DNA of 64,000 nucleotides from Adhaeribacter soli (lineage in GTDB: Bacteria; Bacteroidota; Bacteroidia; Cytophagales; Hymenobacteraceae), in assembly GCF_008727925.1 (NCBI RefSeq), contig NZ_VTWT01000002.1, positions 124,001-188,000 on the forward strand, given 5' to 3'. How positions within the stretch are numbered: position 1 is the first letter of the stretch; the number at the start of each line of letters is the position of its first letter. Below the pieces are notes generated by a model. It was not told the DNA's origin, ran no database searches, and was given only the letters and a program-made list of their open reading frames with translations. Shown here piece by piece: positions 35,085 to 44,665 of the stretch. The position numbers were made by a program, and so were the translations under genes.

Positions 35085-35387
35085 TTGGAAGATAATCTCG
35101 ATAAAGCAGTAGTGGAAACCGTGAACCGGAACTTTGAACTGAAGCTCCGCCGCCGGATCATACCCGAAAGCGAATTCCTGGAAATTCTAAGCCTGGCCAT
35201 TGCCCATTTGCTCAACAATAATACTCAAAAATTACTTTCCGTACTATACCGGCTCGATGTGGATGAAAACAAGTTCCGGCAGGCTTTGCTGGCGGAAGAC
35301 TCGCGGCAGGCCGCCGGCAATATTGCAGCACTGGTATTAGCCCGGGAAAAACAGAAACTGGAGTTCCGAAGGAGGTATTCCAGCTGA
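35085..35387 (+). CDS. Small conserved-looking cytoplasmic protein, unknown
   Basis: 100 residues from a TTG start. All-helical and charged (DNLDKAVVETVNRNFELKLR, IIPESEFLEILSLAIAHLLNN, RQALLAEDSRQAAGN). No recognised family. The helical regularity and lack of low-complexity sequence support a real gene. The TTG is the only plausible start. Divergent from the barrel gene. Confidence 0.65.
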   Translation: MEDNLDKAVVETVNRNFELKLRRRIIPESEFLEILSLAIAHLLNNNTQKLLSVLYRLDVDENKFRQALLAEDSRQAAGNIAALVLAREKQKLEFRRRYSS

Positions 35388-35529
35388 TTTTTTTTGTTGC
35401 TGTTCCTGTTACTTTCATACTCCTTACTTTTCCTGTTGATTTAAATTGACACCCAGTGTGTTTTGCTTTCGATCTTTGATCCTGGACGAAGAGCTTCAAT
35501 TAACTTTTTAAATCTACCTTTCGGGCATA

Positions 35530-35567
35530 AAAAAGCCGCAACTGTTATGATACGGTTGCGGCTTTTA
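35530..35567 (-). terminator. Terminator of fbp
   Basis: Stem aaaagccgcaac/gttgcggctttt, with T-run on the minus strand. Confidence 0.75.
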
Positions 35568-35590
35568 AGATTATATCTCCAGGAAAACAA

Positions 35591-36607
35591 TTACGCCTGT
35601 ACCAGCGCAGCTTCCGATTTTTTCAGCATTTCGGTAACCTTGTCTACCATTTCCGGCGAACCGATTACCAGTGGGCAACGCTGGTGCAGCGAGGTTGGCT
35701 CCAGTTCCATAATGCGGTTAACGCCATCGGTGGCTTTACCGCCGGCCTGTTCGATAATGAAAGCCAGGGAGTTACACTCGTACATTAAACGCAGCTTGCC
35801 GTTTGGCGCTTTGAGGGTAGAAGGGTAAATATAAACGCCGCCTTTCAGCAGGTTCCGGTGGAAATCTGCTACCAAAGAACCGATGTAACGGGCCGAATAT
35901 TCGTTGCTTTTGCAGTACTCTACATAATCTTTAATGCCTTGCGGGAAAGAGTTGTAGCTGCCTTCGTTAATAGAGTAGGTTTTACCGGTTTTCGGTGTTT
36001 TGATATCCGGGTGGCTCAGGAAGTATTCTCCCAGCGATGGCTCGTAGGTAAAGCCATTCACACCGTTGCCGGTAGTATACACCAGCATGGTAGAAGAACC
36101 ATAAATCACGTAACCAGCCGCTACCTGTTCCACGCCGCGCTGTAAGCAGTCGGTCAGGTCGCCATCGCAGCCCTGGCTGGTCTTGCGGCGGTAAATAGAA
36201 AAAATGGTACCGATAGAAACGTTCACGTCGATGTTGGAAGAACCGTCGAGCGGGTCCATGGCCACGATGTATTTGCCGTGCGGGTTACCGGTCTGGATAA
36301 TATCTTCATCTTCTTCTGAAATAATGGTGCAAACCTCGCCCCCGTTACGGAACGCCCGGATAAAGCGGATATTGGCAATTACATCGAGCTTCTGCTGCTC
36401 TTCGCCCTGCACGTTCTGGTTACCATAAGCACCTGCAATATCCAAAAGGCCGGCCCGGTTAATTTCCCGGTTCACGATTTTGGAAGCAAGGGCAATGTCG
36501 CGGAGCAATTGGGAAAGTTCGCCGGTGGCATACGGAAAATCTTTCTCTTTGCGCATAATAAAACGGTCGAGGGTCGTTCCAACAGGAAGCGCTAACTTAG
36601 AGTCCAT
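35591..36607 (-). CDS. fbp: Fructose-1,6-bisphosphatase, class I
   Basis: 338 residues from [10 protein letters not shown]. The signature [13 protein letters not shown] and the metal-site EEDEDI are seen, with LTDCLQRG and [16 protein letters not shown]. It hydrolyses fructose-1,6-bisphosphate in gluconeogenesis and is cytoplasmic. A longer frame to 36658 is rejected because residues 1-17 ([10 protein letters not shown]...) do not look like the family and the conserved start follows. A -7 box on the minus strand lies 49 bases upstream. Divergent from aspartate kinase. Confidence 0.95.
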   Translation of the reverse strand: MDSKLALPVGTTLDRFIMRKEKDFPYATGELSQLLRDIALASKIVNREINRAGLLDIAGAYGNQNVQGEEQQKLDVIANIRFIRAFRNGGEVCTIISEEDEDIIQTGNPHGKYIVAMDPLDGSSNIDVNVSIGTIFSIYRRKTSQGCDGDLTDCLQRGVEQVAAGYVIYGSSTMLVYTTGNGVNGFTYEPSLGEYFLSHPDIKTPKTGKTYSINEGSYNSFPQGIKDYVEYCKSNEYSARYIGSLVADFHRNLLKGGVYIYPSTLKAPNGKLRLMYECNSLAFIIEQAGGKATDGVNRIMELEPTSLHQRCPLVIGSPEMVDKVTEMLKKSEAALVQA

Positions 36608-36655
36608 GGTTTTTATGGGTTGTATGGGTTTGTTATGTGAAGGTGAATGATGACA

Positions 36656-36663
36656 CAAAAATA
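36656..36663 (-). promoter_or_regulatory. Promoter -7 box (TATTTTTG, minus strand) of fbp
   Basis: Perfect TAnnTTTG on the minus strand. A TTGG sits near the expected -33 position. Confidence 0.55.
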
Positions 36664-36723
36664 TATTAATTTGTCCGATATAACCAAGTTATCTACATTT
36701 ACAGCCGGATAAATTGAGTGAAC

Positions 36724-37986
36724 ATGCAGATTTTTAAGTTCGGCGGCGCTTCGGTTAAGGATGCGGCAGCATTTCGGAACGTTCGGTTTATTGTTCAGAA
36801 CTATAGCGTTCCGGGGGAATTATTAATTGTGGTCTCCGCCATCGGGAAAACTACCAACGCCCTCGAAACCATCTTCAGCAAAGCTCACGGAAACCTTATA
36901 TACGAAGAAGACCTTTTAAAGTTAAAAGACTACCATTTTTCGGTGGCTTCCGAATTGTTTTCTCAGAACGAAAACCGGGTTTTCCAGCACCTCGAACTTT
37001 TGTTTGCCAACCTGCAGGAACAGCTCCAAAACCTGGTTCCCGATAAATTCGACCAGCAATACGACCAGATCATTTCCTTCGGCGAACTGCTGGCCTCTAC
37101 CCTGCTTCACCATTACCTGAAAACCGAAAACCTGCCGGCCGTCTGGCTCGATTGCCGCAAATACATCCAGACCGACAGTACCTGGCGCGAAGGCAAAGTA
37201 GACTGGACCTGGACCGAAAAACTGATCCAGCGCGACCTGCCGGAAATGCTGAGTAATGGCAACATCATCGTAACCCAGGGCTTTATCGGTGGCACTTCCA
37301 ACGGACAAACCACCACGCTGGGCCGCGAAGGTTCGGATTACAGCGCGGCCATTTTTGCCTATTGTTTGCGCGCCGAAAAAATGACCATCTGGAAAGACGT
37401 AGCCGGTTTACTGAACGCCGATCCGAAGATTTTTCCGAATACGGTGCGTTACCCGCAAATCTCTTACCAGGAAACCATCGAGATGGCGTACTACGGTGCT
37501 TCAGTGATTCACCCCAAAACCATTAAACCGCTCGCCGACCGGCAGATTCCGCTGTTCGTAAAATCGTTCCTGGATCCGGAAAGCGAAGGCACGAGAATCG
37601 GTATTTGTCCGCACGAAAAACTGGCGCCGGCCTTTATTCTGAAGCAGAACCAATGTTTAATTTCCTTTGGCGTGAAAGATTTTTCCTTTATTTCGGAGCA
37701 GAATTTAAGCACCATTTTCCACGTACTTTCCGAGCTCCGCATTAAAATAAACCTGATGCAGAACTCCGCCATCTCCTTTTCCATCTGCACCGATTACGAC
37801 CCTACCCGGCTGGAAAAGCTCATAGAAACCTTGCGCGACCAATTCCAGATCCAGTACAACATTTCCCTGCAACTTTTCACCATTAAAAACTACGATTCGG
37901 AAAGCATCCGGAATTTAACCGCCGGCAAAGAAATTCTGCTCGAGCAACGGACGCGGAATACGTACCAGTTTGCCTGCAGGGCTTAA
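36724..37986 (+). CDS. Aspartate kinase
   Basis: 420 residues from ATG 36724 (GTG at 36718 is an alternative two codons earlier). KFGGASV (ATP/Asp binding), GFIGGTSNGQTTTLGREGSDYSAA and an ACT region in the last 130 residues define an aspartokinase. It phosphorylates aspartate in the first step toward lysine, threonine and methionine. It is a monofunctional form without a homoserine dehydrogenase fusion. The stop TAA runs into an attgttgattgttaa word repeat. Confidence 0.92.
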   Translation: MQIFKFGGASVKDAAAFRNVRFIVQNYSVPGELLIVVSAIGKTTNALETIFSKAHGNLIYEEDLLKLKDYHFSVASELFSQNENRVFQHLELLFANLQEQLQNLVPDKFDQQYDQIISFGELLASTLLHHYLKTENLPAVWLDCRKYIQTDSTWREGKVDWTWTEKLIQRDLPEMLSNGNIIVTQGFIGGTSNGQTTTLGREGSDYSAAIFAYCLRAEKMTIWKDVAGLLNADPKIFPNTVRYPQISYQETIEMAYYGASVIHPKTIKPLADRQIPLFVKSFLDPESEGTRIGICPHEKLAPAFILKQNQCLISFGVKDFSFISEQNLSTIFHVLSELRIKINLMQNSAISFSICTDYDPTRLEKLIETLRDQFQIQYNISLQLFTIKNYDSESIRNLTAGKEILLEQRTRNTYQFACRA

Positions 37987-38060
37987 TTGTTAAATTGTTG
38001 ATTGTTAATTGTTGATTGTTAATTGTTGATTGTTGATTGTTAATTGTTGATTGTTGATTG
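37984..38060. repeat. Word repeat (ttgattgttaattg) after aspartate kinase
   Basis: About ten imperfect units of attgttg / attgttaattgttg over 75 bases. The first unit contains the stop codon. Confidence 0.8.
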
Positions 38061-38160
38061 GTGCATTGATAGAATTGCTTTACATCAAGCTTATACCTAA
38101 TTTTCTTGTTTTATTAGCGTTTAATTATTCTGGCTCTATTCAAAAAAAACAAACCGCAAA

Positions 38161-38712
38161 ATGGTATTTGATCTGCAACCGAAACTGGAAAATGACAAGG
38201 TGAGCCTTACGCCCTTAGCAGAGGTGGATTTTGATTCGTTGTATGCCGTAGCGTCTGACCCTAAGATCTGGGAGCAACATCCCAATAAAGACCGGTGGAA
38301 GCAGGACGTTTTCCGGACCTTTTTTGATGGAGCGCTTCAAAGCAAAGGCGCCTTTAAAATAACCGACAAAGCTACCGGTAAAATTGCCGGCAGCACCCGC
38401 GTGTACGATTACAACGAGCAAGACAAGAGTATTCTGATCGGTTACACGTTCCTGGGCAGAGAATTCTGGGGGAAAGGCATAAACACCTCGGTAAAAGCGG
38501 TACTGCTAAATTACCTTTTCCGGTTTGTTTCCCGGGTTTACTTCCATATCGGAGCCGTGAACACCCGTTCCCAGATAGCAATTGGCCGTTTAGGCGCTGA
38601 AAAGATCGGTGAACAGGAAATTGCCTATTTCGGAGAACTGCCGAAACTAAATTATATCTACCGGATCAAAAAAGAAGACTGGCTGGCAAATCCTACCGGT
38701 CTGGCGTATTGA
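38161..38712 (+). CDS. GNAT family N-acetyltransferase
   Basis: 183 residues. The N-terminal LEAEVDFDSLY-like segment (LTPLAEVDFDSLYAVASDPKI), IGYTFLGREFWGKGINT (acetyl-CoA loop; Q/RxxGxG/A region) and FHIGAVNTRSQIAIGRLGAEKIGE are typical of the RimJ/RimL-like group. The substrate (protein N-terminus or small molecule) is unknown. Cytoplasmic, monocistronic. Confidence 0.88.
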   Translation: MVFDLQPKLENDKVSLTPLAEVDFDSLYAVASDPKIWEQHPNKDRWKQDVFRTFFDGALQSKGAFKITDKATGKIAGSTRVYDYNEQDKSILIGYTFLGREFWGKGINTSVKAVLLNYLFRFVSRVYFHIGAVNTRSQIAIGRLGAEKIGEQEIAYFGELPKLNYIYRIKKEDWLANPTGLAY

Positions 38713-38823
38713 AACGATCAGGATTCAGCCACTTCCAGAAATGCGGAAATTTAAAAGCTATTGTAAGAAACTCTTTCTACTTTTATCCTCAAACTTCACT
38801 CCCAAACGCTATCATTTCAAGCC

Positions 38824-38864
38824 AAAAGTCCAGCATCTAATATCCAGCATCTAACATCTAAATA
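38824..38864. repeat. Word repeat (ccagcatctaa) before enoyl-CoA hydratase
   Basis: Units ccagcatctaata-tccagcatctaa-catctaaat end 2 bases before the ATG. Confidence 0.6.
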
Positions 38865-38865
38865 A

Positions 38866-39639
38866 ATGGAATTCATAAAAGTTACCCCAAACCACCGCGA
38901 ATACATTGCCCTCATCGAGTTGAACCGTCCGAAAGAACTCAATGCCCTGAACCTGCAACTGATGGGCGAATTACGCGACGCGCTAAAGCAACTCGACGAT
39001 GATGACAGCGTGCGCGCCATTGTACTGACCGGCAACGAACGCGCTTTTGCCGCCGGCGCCGACATCAAGCAAATGGCCGGCAAAACCGCCATCGATATGT
39101 TCAACATCGACCAGTTCTCTACCTGGGATCAGATCAAGAAAACTAAGAAGCCGATCATTGCCGCGGTATCCGGTTTTGCCTTAGGCGGCGGTTGCGAACT
39201 GGCCATGACCTGCGACATGATCATTGCTTCGGAAACCGCACAATTTGGTCAGCCGGAAATTAAAATTGGCGTAATGCCCGGCGCGGGTGGCACCCAGCGT
39301 TTAACCAAAGCGTTAGGCAAAGCCAAAGCCATGGAAATGGTACTGACCGGCAAATTTATTTCGGCCGAAGAAGCCGAAAAACATGGTTTGGTAAACCGCG
39401 TGGTACCGGTAGAATTGTACTTAGATGAAGCGCTGAAACTAGCCGGTGAAATTGCCAAAATGAGCCCGGTAGCCGTGAAACTGGCCAAGGAAAGCGTAAA
39501 CCGTTCGTTTGAAACCGGCTTGGATGAAGGCTTGTATTTCGAGCGCAAAAATTTCTACATGTGTTTTGCTTCCGAAGACCAGAAAGAAGGCATGAATGCT
39601 TTCGTAGAGAAACGCGCACCGCAGTTTACGGGGAAGTAA
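38866..39639 (+). CDS. Enoyl-CoA hydratase/isomerase (crotonase family)
   Basis: 257 residues. Oxyanion-hole motifs AFAAGADIKQMA and SGFALGGGCELAMTCD, and the catalytic glutamates in FGQPEIKIGVMPGAGG, indicate an active crotonase-type enoyl-CoA hydratase. It hydrates trans-2-enoyl-CoA in fatty-acid or amino-acid degradation. No neighbouring fad genes, so the pathway is open. Followed by BIME copy 2 and a bidirectional terminator. Confidence 0.93.
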   Translation: MEFIKVTPNHREYIALIELNRPKELNALNLQLMGELRDALKQLDDDDSVRAIVLTGNERAFAAGADIKQMAGKTAIDMFNIDQFSTWDQIKKTKKPIIAAVSGFALGGGCELAMTCDMIIASETAQFGQPEIKIGVMPGAGGTQRLTKALGKAKAMEMVLTGKFISAEEAEKHGLVNRVVPVELYLDEALKLAGEIAKMSPVAVKLAKESVNRSFETGLDEGLYFERKNFYMCFASEDQKEGMNAFVEKRAPQFTGK

Positions 39640-39960
39640 CCCCACCCCAACCCTCCCCTAAAAACAGGGGAGGGAGTTTTTTCTTCGCAAATTTTCATCT
39701 GCATTCTTTTTCTTGGCGCAAGTGTTAAGCCGGAGGCGTCACTTGGGCTTAAAAGGCAGAAACCAATCTCCAGACTGACGTAATCCGGGAAAGTAAGTGT
39801 TTTCTATTCAAAATTCGGAAGTCCGGAGACTTCCACTTGTTCTTTAAGCCCAAGTGACGCCTCCGGCTTAACACTTGCGCCAGTAATACTTTACTTAACC
39901 TTACACATTCCCGATCAAAGTCCTCCCCTGTTTTTAGGGGAGGATTTAGGAGGGGTCATA
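39640..39960. repeat. G/C-rich inverted wording around BIME copy 2
   Basis: 39640-39680 (cctcccctaaaaacagggga) and 39917-39960 (tcctcccctgtttttagggg) are inverted partners flanking the BIME element. Similar wording follows copy 1, and a variant lies inside copy 3 (atcctcctctgtttttagag). Confidence 0.65.
39714..39883. repeat. REP/BIME-like element, copy 2
   Basis: Arms at 39714-39751 and 39844-39883. Hairpin loop word gccggaggc occurs in both arms (gcgtaagc in copy 1, gcgaaagc in copy 3). Inner hairpins aatctccagact and gtccggagac are retained. Confidence 0.85.
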
Positions 39961-39964
39961 GGTA

Positions 39965-40013
39965 CACCAACAAAAAAGCCGCTGAATTAACTTCAGCGGC
40001 TTTTTTGTTGGTG
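39965..40013. terminator. Strong bidirectional terminator
   Basis: 22-bp perfect stem (caccaacaaaaaagccgctg with its complement), serving enoyl-CoA hydratase (+) and the VOC gene (-). Confidence 0.85.
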
Positions 40014-40018
40014 ATCAA

Positions 40019-40056
40019 AACATCTTCAAATTTTCAAATCTCCAAATCTTCAAATA
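40019..40056. repeat. Word repeat (cttcaaattttcaaatctcc) near the VOC stop
   Basis: Imperfect caaatctccaaatcttcaaat units. The same words occur at 40678-40712 before acs and at 53936-53990 and 54284-54322. Confidence 0.6.
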
Positions 40057-40064
40057 AAGGAAAA

Positions 40065-40442
40065 TTAATTCATAGAATGCATGGCAAGTTTGTTGCCTTC
40101 GGTATCGATGAAGATAGCCATGTAACCGTTTTCCGGAGAGATCTGGAATTTTTCCATCACCACGCTACCTCCTGCGGCTTCTACTTTGGCTAAGGCGTTC
40201 GAAAGGTCTTCGCCGCCGTTCAGGTACAGTAGAGGGCCTTTAGCAGATGGCTCGTAGCCCTGACCTTTTACCAGCGCGCCGGCTACACCCGTATCCTGGC
40301 TGTGCGCAAAAATGCCCATTTCCTGGTCTTCGCCGTAAGGCATGGTTTGTACTTCGATGCCGAAAACGGTGTTGTAGAATTTAGAGGCGCGGTCCATGTC
40401 GGAAACCGGAATTTCGAACCAGTTAATGTAATTGGTTTTCAT
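40065..40442 (-). CDS. VOC (glyoxalase-like) protein
   Basis: 125 residues. VOC pattern: NWFEIPVSDMDRASKFYNTVFGIEVQ at the start, GALVKGQGYEPSAKGPLLYLN in the middle and FIDTEGNKLAMHS at the end. This subgroup (uncharacterised, PhnB/glyoxalase-like) often lacks the full metal triad; Glu at the usual last ligand position is not obvious, so catalysis is unproven. Cytoplasmic. Confidence 0.85.
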   Translation of the reverse strand: MKTNYINWFEIPVSDMDRASKFYNTVFGIEVQTMPYGEDQEMGIFAHSQDTGVAGALVKGQGYEPSAKGPLLYLNGGEDLSNALAKVEAAGGSVVMEKFQISPENGYMAIFIDTEGNKLAMHSMN

Positions 40443-40677
40443 AATTTTATTTATCGGTTTAGGTTTTTTGCTTCAGCAAGATAGCATTTTTCCGGAACAA
40501 CCGGCAAACATTTCCCTTCGTTTAAACATTTCTTATTTCATGTTCTGCAAGCGGGCCAATGCGCTGCAGAAAAAATATGCGGAGTACCTTACCTTTTTCC
40601 CGAAAACTTGTTAAATTTCAAATCCGGAAACGATTTTTAGAGTAGGCCTTACTTTTTCAGGCCTTTCCCTTAGCGTT

Positions 40678-40712
40678 TTCAGATCTTCAAATCTCCAACT
40701 CTTCAAATTTGA
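40678..40712. repeat. Word repeat (cttcaaatctccaa) before acs
   Basis: cagatcttcaaatctccaactcttcaaat units end just before the ATG at 40715. Confidence 0.6.
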
Positions 40713-40714
40713 CC

Positions 40715-42634
40715 ATGCAACCAGACATCACTTCTTTCGACGAATATCAGAAACAGTATCAGTATAGCGTAGAAAACCCGGAAGCTTTCTGGGCCGGCAT
40801 TGCCGAAAAATTTACCTGGCGCAAAAAGTGGGACGAAGTGCTGAACTGGAATTTCCGGGAACCGAAAGTGGAGTGGTTTAAGGGCGGCCAACTGAACATT
40901 ACCGAAAACGTGCTGGACCGGCACCTGGAAGAACGCGGCGACCAGCCGGCCATTATCTGGGAGCCCAACGATCCGGACGAAAGCAACATTGTATTGTCGT
41001 ACATCGAGTTGCACATCAAGGTTTGCCAACTGGCGAATGTCCTTTTGCGAAACGGCGTTACCAAAGGCGACCGCGTTTGCATTTACCTGCCCATGGTGCC
41101 CGAACTGGCCATTGCATTATTGGCCTGCGCGCGCATCGGCGCAATTCATTCCGTGGTTTTTGGCGGTTTTTCCGCCCAAGCCTTAGCCGATAGAATAAAC
41201 GACAGTGGTTGTAAAATGCTGCTTACCGCCGATGCTTCGTACCGCGGAGCCAAAACATCGCCCATAAAAGAAATTGCCGACGAAGCCTTAACGCAAACGC
41301 CAACCATTGAAAAAGTATTGGTTCTGCGGCGTACCGGCACCGAAGTTTCCATGACCGAAGGCCGCGACCTTTGGTGGCACGACGAACTGAACGAAGTAGA
41401 TTCCGATAACGAAGCCGTTACAGTAGACGCCGAGCATCCGCTCTTCATTCTTTATACCTCAGGCTCTACCGGCAAACCGAAAGGCGTGGTGCACACCACC
41501 GGCGGTTACATGGTTTATACCGATTACACGTTCCGCAATGTTTTCCAGTACCAGCAAGGCGAAATTTACTGGTGCACCGCCGATATTGGCTGGATTACCG
41601 GCCACTCTTACATTGTGTATGGTCCGTTGCTTGCCGGTGCCACCACGCTCATGTTTGAAGGGGTGCCTACTTACCCGGACGCCGGCCGTTACTGGGAAGT
41701 TATCGAGAAATACGGCGTGAATATTTTCTACACATCCCCAACGGCTATCCGGTCGCTGGAAGCATTCGGTCCGGAGATTCCGGAAAAATTTGAGATGAAA
41801 AGCCTGCGGGTATTAGGCTCCGTGGGCGAACCGATAAACGAAGAAGCCTGGCATTGGTACGATGAACACGTAGGCCGCAAACGCTGCCCCATTGTAGATA
41901 CCTGGTGGCAAACCGAAAACGGCGGCATTCTTATTTCGCCGCTGGCCGGAATTACGCCCACCAAGCCAGGTTACGCCATGCTGCCCCTGCCGGGCGTGCA
42001 GCCCGTTTTAGTAGATAACGAAGGCAAAATAATAGAAGGCAATGGTGTGGAAGGCAACCTGTGCCTCAAATTCCCGTGGCCGGGCATGTTCCGCACCACG
42101 TGGGGCGACCACGAGCGCTGCCGCCAGAATTACTTTGCCACTTACCCCAACCTTTACTTTACCGGCGACGGCTGCAAACGCGACAAGGAGGGTTATTACC
42201 GTATCATGGGCCGCGTAGACGATGTCATAAACGTTTCCGGGCACCGCTTTGGCACTGCCGAAATTGAGAATGCCATAGACGAACACCCGAACGTAATAGA
42301 AAGCGCTGTGGTAGGTTATCCGCACGACATTAAAGGACAGGCCATTTACGCCTACGTGATATGTGAGCATCATCCCGAAAATGAAACGCAACTGATAGCC
42401 GAAATAAACCAAAGCGTGAATAAGATTATCGGCCCGATTGCGCGCCCGGAAAAGATCCAGGTAGTAACCGGCCTGCCCAAAACCCGCTCCGGCAAAATTA
42501 TGCGCCGTATTCTAAGGAAAATTGCCGAAGGCGAAACCGGAAATTTAGGCGATACTTCGACGTTGCTGGATCCGGAAGTGGTGGAGGAAATTAAGGCGGG
42601 GGCTTTGAAGTTGAAAGGGAGAGAGAAGGTTTAA
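40715..42634 (+). CDS. acs: Acetyl-coenzyme A synthetase
   Basis: 639 residues. YTSGSTGKPKG (P-loop-like AMP motif), the TWWQTENGG acetate pocket, YFTGDG and PKTRSGKIMRR (acetylatable Lys in the SGK motif) are diagnostic of AMP-forming acetate-CoA ligase. The length (about 640-650) fits. It activates acetate to acetyl-CoA in the cytoplasm. An in-frame TTG six bases upstream is not preferred. Monocistronic. Confidence 0.96.
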   Translation: MQPDITSFDEYQKQYQYSVENPEAFWAGIAEKFTWRKKWDEVLNWNFREPKVEWFKGGQLNITENVLDRHLEERGDQPAIIWEPNDPDESNIVLSYIELHIKVCQLANVLLRNGVTKGDRVCIYLPMVPELAIALLACARIGAIHSVVFGGFSAQALADRINDSGCKMLLTADASYRGAKTSPIKEIADEALTQTPTIEKVLVLRRTGTEVSMTEGRDLWWHDELNEVDSDNEAVTVDAEHPLFILYTSGSTGKPKGVVHTTGGYMVYTDYTFRNVFQYQQGEIYWCTADIGWITGHSYIVYGPLLAGATTLMFEGVPTYPDAGRYWEVIEKYGVNIFYTSPTAIRSLEAFGPEIPEKFEMKSLRVLGSVGEPINEEAWHWYDEHVGRKRCPIVDTWWQTENGGILISPLAGITPTKPGYAMLPLPGVQPVLVDNEGKIIEGNGVEGNLCLKFPWPGMFRTTWGDHERCRQNYFATYPNLYFTGDGCKRDKEGYYRIMGRVDDVINVSGHRFGTAEIENAIDEHPNVIESAVVGYPHDIKGQAIYAYVICEHHPENETQLIAEINQSVNKIIGPIARPEKIQVVTGLPKTRSGKIMRRILRKIAEGETGNLGDTSTLLDPEVVEEIKAGALKLKGREKV

Positions 42635-42662
42635 CGGAAAAATAGGGGATACTTAGATATAA

Positions 42663-43639
42663 ATGCATTCATCGGGAGAAATACTAATTTACAAATCGAC
42701 TGAAGGGCGCCCGGAGATACAGGTTCGCCTTGAAAACGGCACTCTATGGCTTGATCAATATCAATTGTCAGAGCTTTTTCAAACGGATAGAACATCCATT
42801 GGCAGACATATCAGCAACATTTATAAATCTGGTGAGTTACAGGAAAACGCAACTTGTGCAAAATTTGCACAAGTTCAAAAGGAAGGCAGCCGGGAAATTA
42901 AACGACAAATAAAGGTTTATAATTTAGACCTGATTATTTCTGTTGGATATCGTGTAAATTCTAAAAGGGGAACACAATTTAGAATCTGGTCAACTAACGT
43001 ATTAAAGGAACACCTCATTCAGGGATATTCTTTAAATCAAAGAAAGCTTGATGAACTAAAGAAAACCATCCAATTAGTAAATCGCACTTCCGAACAAATA
43101 GCAACGAAAAACCAGGAAACAAAAGGATTAATCGATGTATTATCAGATTATGCGCTTGCATTAGATATATTGGATGACTATGACCATCAACGACTTACAA
43201 CGGACAACACAAATTCCAAAGTTTCCTATAAAATCAGTTATCAGGAAGCAAAAAAAGCAATTGAGCAATTAAAGCAAAAGTTTGGCGGTTCCTCGTTATT
43301 TGGGAATGAAAAAGACGACTCTTTTAAAAGCTCAATTGCCGTTATCGACCAGACTTTCGATGGTTTAGCCTTTATCCAAGTATAGAAGAAAAGGCCGCCA
43401 ATTTGTTATATTTTATCGTTAAGAATCATTCATTCAGCGATGGAAACAAAAGAATTGGTGCCTGGCTTTTTTTGTGGTACCTGGAAAAGAACAGTTACCT
43501 TTATAAGAAAGACAGAACGAAAAAAATTGCTGATAATGCCTTAGTAGCTTTAACCCTCATGATAGCTGAAAGCAAACCGGAAGAAAAGGACTTAATGACT
43601 AAAGTTGTAGTTAACCTTATAAATGCTAAAAATGAGTGA
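42663..43639 (+). pseudogene. RhuM-Fic/DOC fusion gene with a one-base frameshift
   Basis: Frame 1 (42663-43385) encodes the RhuM-type part (LENGTLWLDQYQLSELFQTDRTSIGRHI, GYRVNSKRGTQFRIWSTNVLKEHLIQGY) and ends at a stop, TAG. Another frame from 43373 reads YPSIEEKAANLLYFIVKNHSFSDGNKRIG to the stop at 43639. That contains the Fic motif HxFxDGNKRxG and is in the right place in the family. Losing one T in the TTT at 43371-43373 (expected GLALYPSIEE) restores one protein of about 325 residues. The region is AT-rich with codon use unlike its neighbours, so it was probably acquired. It may also be a sequencing error. Confidence 0.85.
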
Positions 43640-43725
43640 AAGTATTTTGCTTTCTTATCTATTGCAAAAGTTTTTATTGCTGGTAGTTTATCCCCCCAAA
43701 ACTTGCCTTTCCCACTCTTCCGGCG

Positions 43726-43733
43726 TAGCTTTG
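43726..43733 (+). promoter_or_regulatory. Promoter -7 box (TAGCTTTG) of the peroxiredoxin gene
   Basis: Perfect TAnnTTTG, 78 bases before the ATG at 43812. Confidence 0.5.
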
Positions 43734-43811
43734 TATCAAACTTATTCGGCATGCGTACCAACGCATTCTGAAAACACTTAACGCATAATTTTAACTCATA
43801 ACTAAAATAAT

Positions 43812-44441
43812 ATGGCTGTATTAGTAGGAAAAAGAGCTCCTCATTTTAAAGCGACTGCCGTTGTAGACGGTGAATTCGTAGAGAACTTCTCTTTAGATCA
43901 ATACCTGGGCAAGAAACACGTACTTTTCTATTTCTACCCAATGGACTTTACTTTCGTATGCCCTACCGAGATCATCGCGTTTCAGGACCGTATGAAGGAA
44001 TTTGATGCGAAAAACGTAGCCGTAGTAGGTTGCTCTACCGATACGCATTTCTCGCACTTCGCCTGGTTAAGCACCCCGCGCGACAAAGGCGGCATCGAAG
44101 GCGTGAACTACCCGTTAGTAGCCGATGCTTCTAAAACCATTGCTACGAACTACGACGTTTTAGCCGGCGAATACCACTACAACGACGAAGGCCAGATGGA
44201 ATTTACCGGTGCTCCGGTTGCTTACCGCGGCCTGTTCCTGATCGACAAAGAAGGCATCGTGCGTCACCAGGTAGTAAACGACCTGCCACTGGGCCGTTCT
44301 ATCGATGAGGCGCTGCGTATGGTAACTGCCCTGCAGTACTTCGAAGAAAAAGGCGAAGTTTGCCCGGCGAACTGGGAAGAAGGCAAAGAAGCGATGCAGG
44401 CAACCCGCGAAGGCGTTTCCAGCTACCTGTCCCGTCACTAA
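43812..44441 (+). CDS. 2-Cys peroxiredoxin (AhpC/TSA)
   Basis: 209 residues. Peroxidatic Cys50 in FVCPTEIIAF, Arg in the DRM segment, and the C-terminal resolving Cys in EVCPANWEEG, with the YL-type tail (SYLSRH), describe a typical 2-Cys Prx of the Tsa1/Prx1 class. It reduces hydrogen peroxide and organic peroxides in the cytoplasm using thioredoxin. Strong codon adaptation visible by eye suggests high expression. Confidence 0.95.
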   Translation: MAVLVGKRAPHFKATAVVDGEFVENFSLDQYLGKKHVLFYFYPMDFTFVCPTEIIAFQDRMKEFDAKNVAVVGCSTDTHFSHFAWLSTPRDKGGIEGVNYPLVADASKTIATNYDVLAGEYHYNDEGQMEFTGAPVAYRGLFLIDKEGIVRHQVVNDLPLGRSIDEALRMVTALQYFEEKGEVCPANWEEGKEAMQATREGVSSYLSRH

Positions 44442-44446
44442 GTTTT

Positions 44447-44525
44447 AGATTGTTCGAATTTTCGATTGTTCGATTGTTCGACTTTAATTTCGATTGATCG
44501 AATATTCGATATTCGATTGTTCGAC
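44447..44525. repeat. Word repeat (ttcgattgttcgattgttcg) after peroxiredoxin
   Basis: Imperfect tcgattgttcgat units over about 75 bases after the stop, with the tcg/gttcg family of words. Confidence 0.8.
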
Positions 44526-44556
44526 TTTTTTACCGGGAAACGGTACTGTTTTTAAC

Positions 44557-44588
44557 AAAAAACCGCTGCAGTTTTGTAGCGGTTTTTT
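44557..44588 (+). terminator. Terminator after the peroxiredoxin gene
   Basis: Stem aaaaaaccgct/agcggtttttt followed by GTTTTTAT, beyond the word repeat. Confidence 0.75.
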
Positions 44589-44665
44589 GTTTTTATTGAT
44601 AGGTTGAATTTCCCTCCTGCCGTTGGTGGTGTTTTCATCCAGGTAGTCAGGCTAATTTCCGGAGA

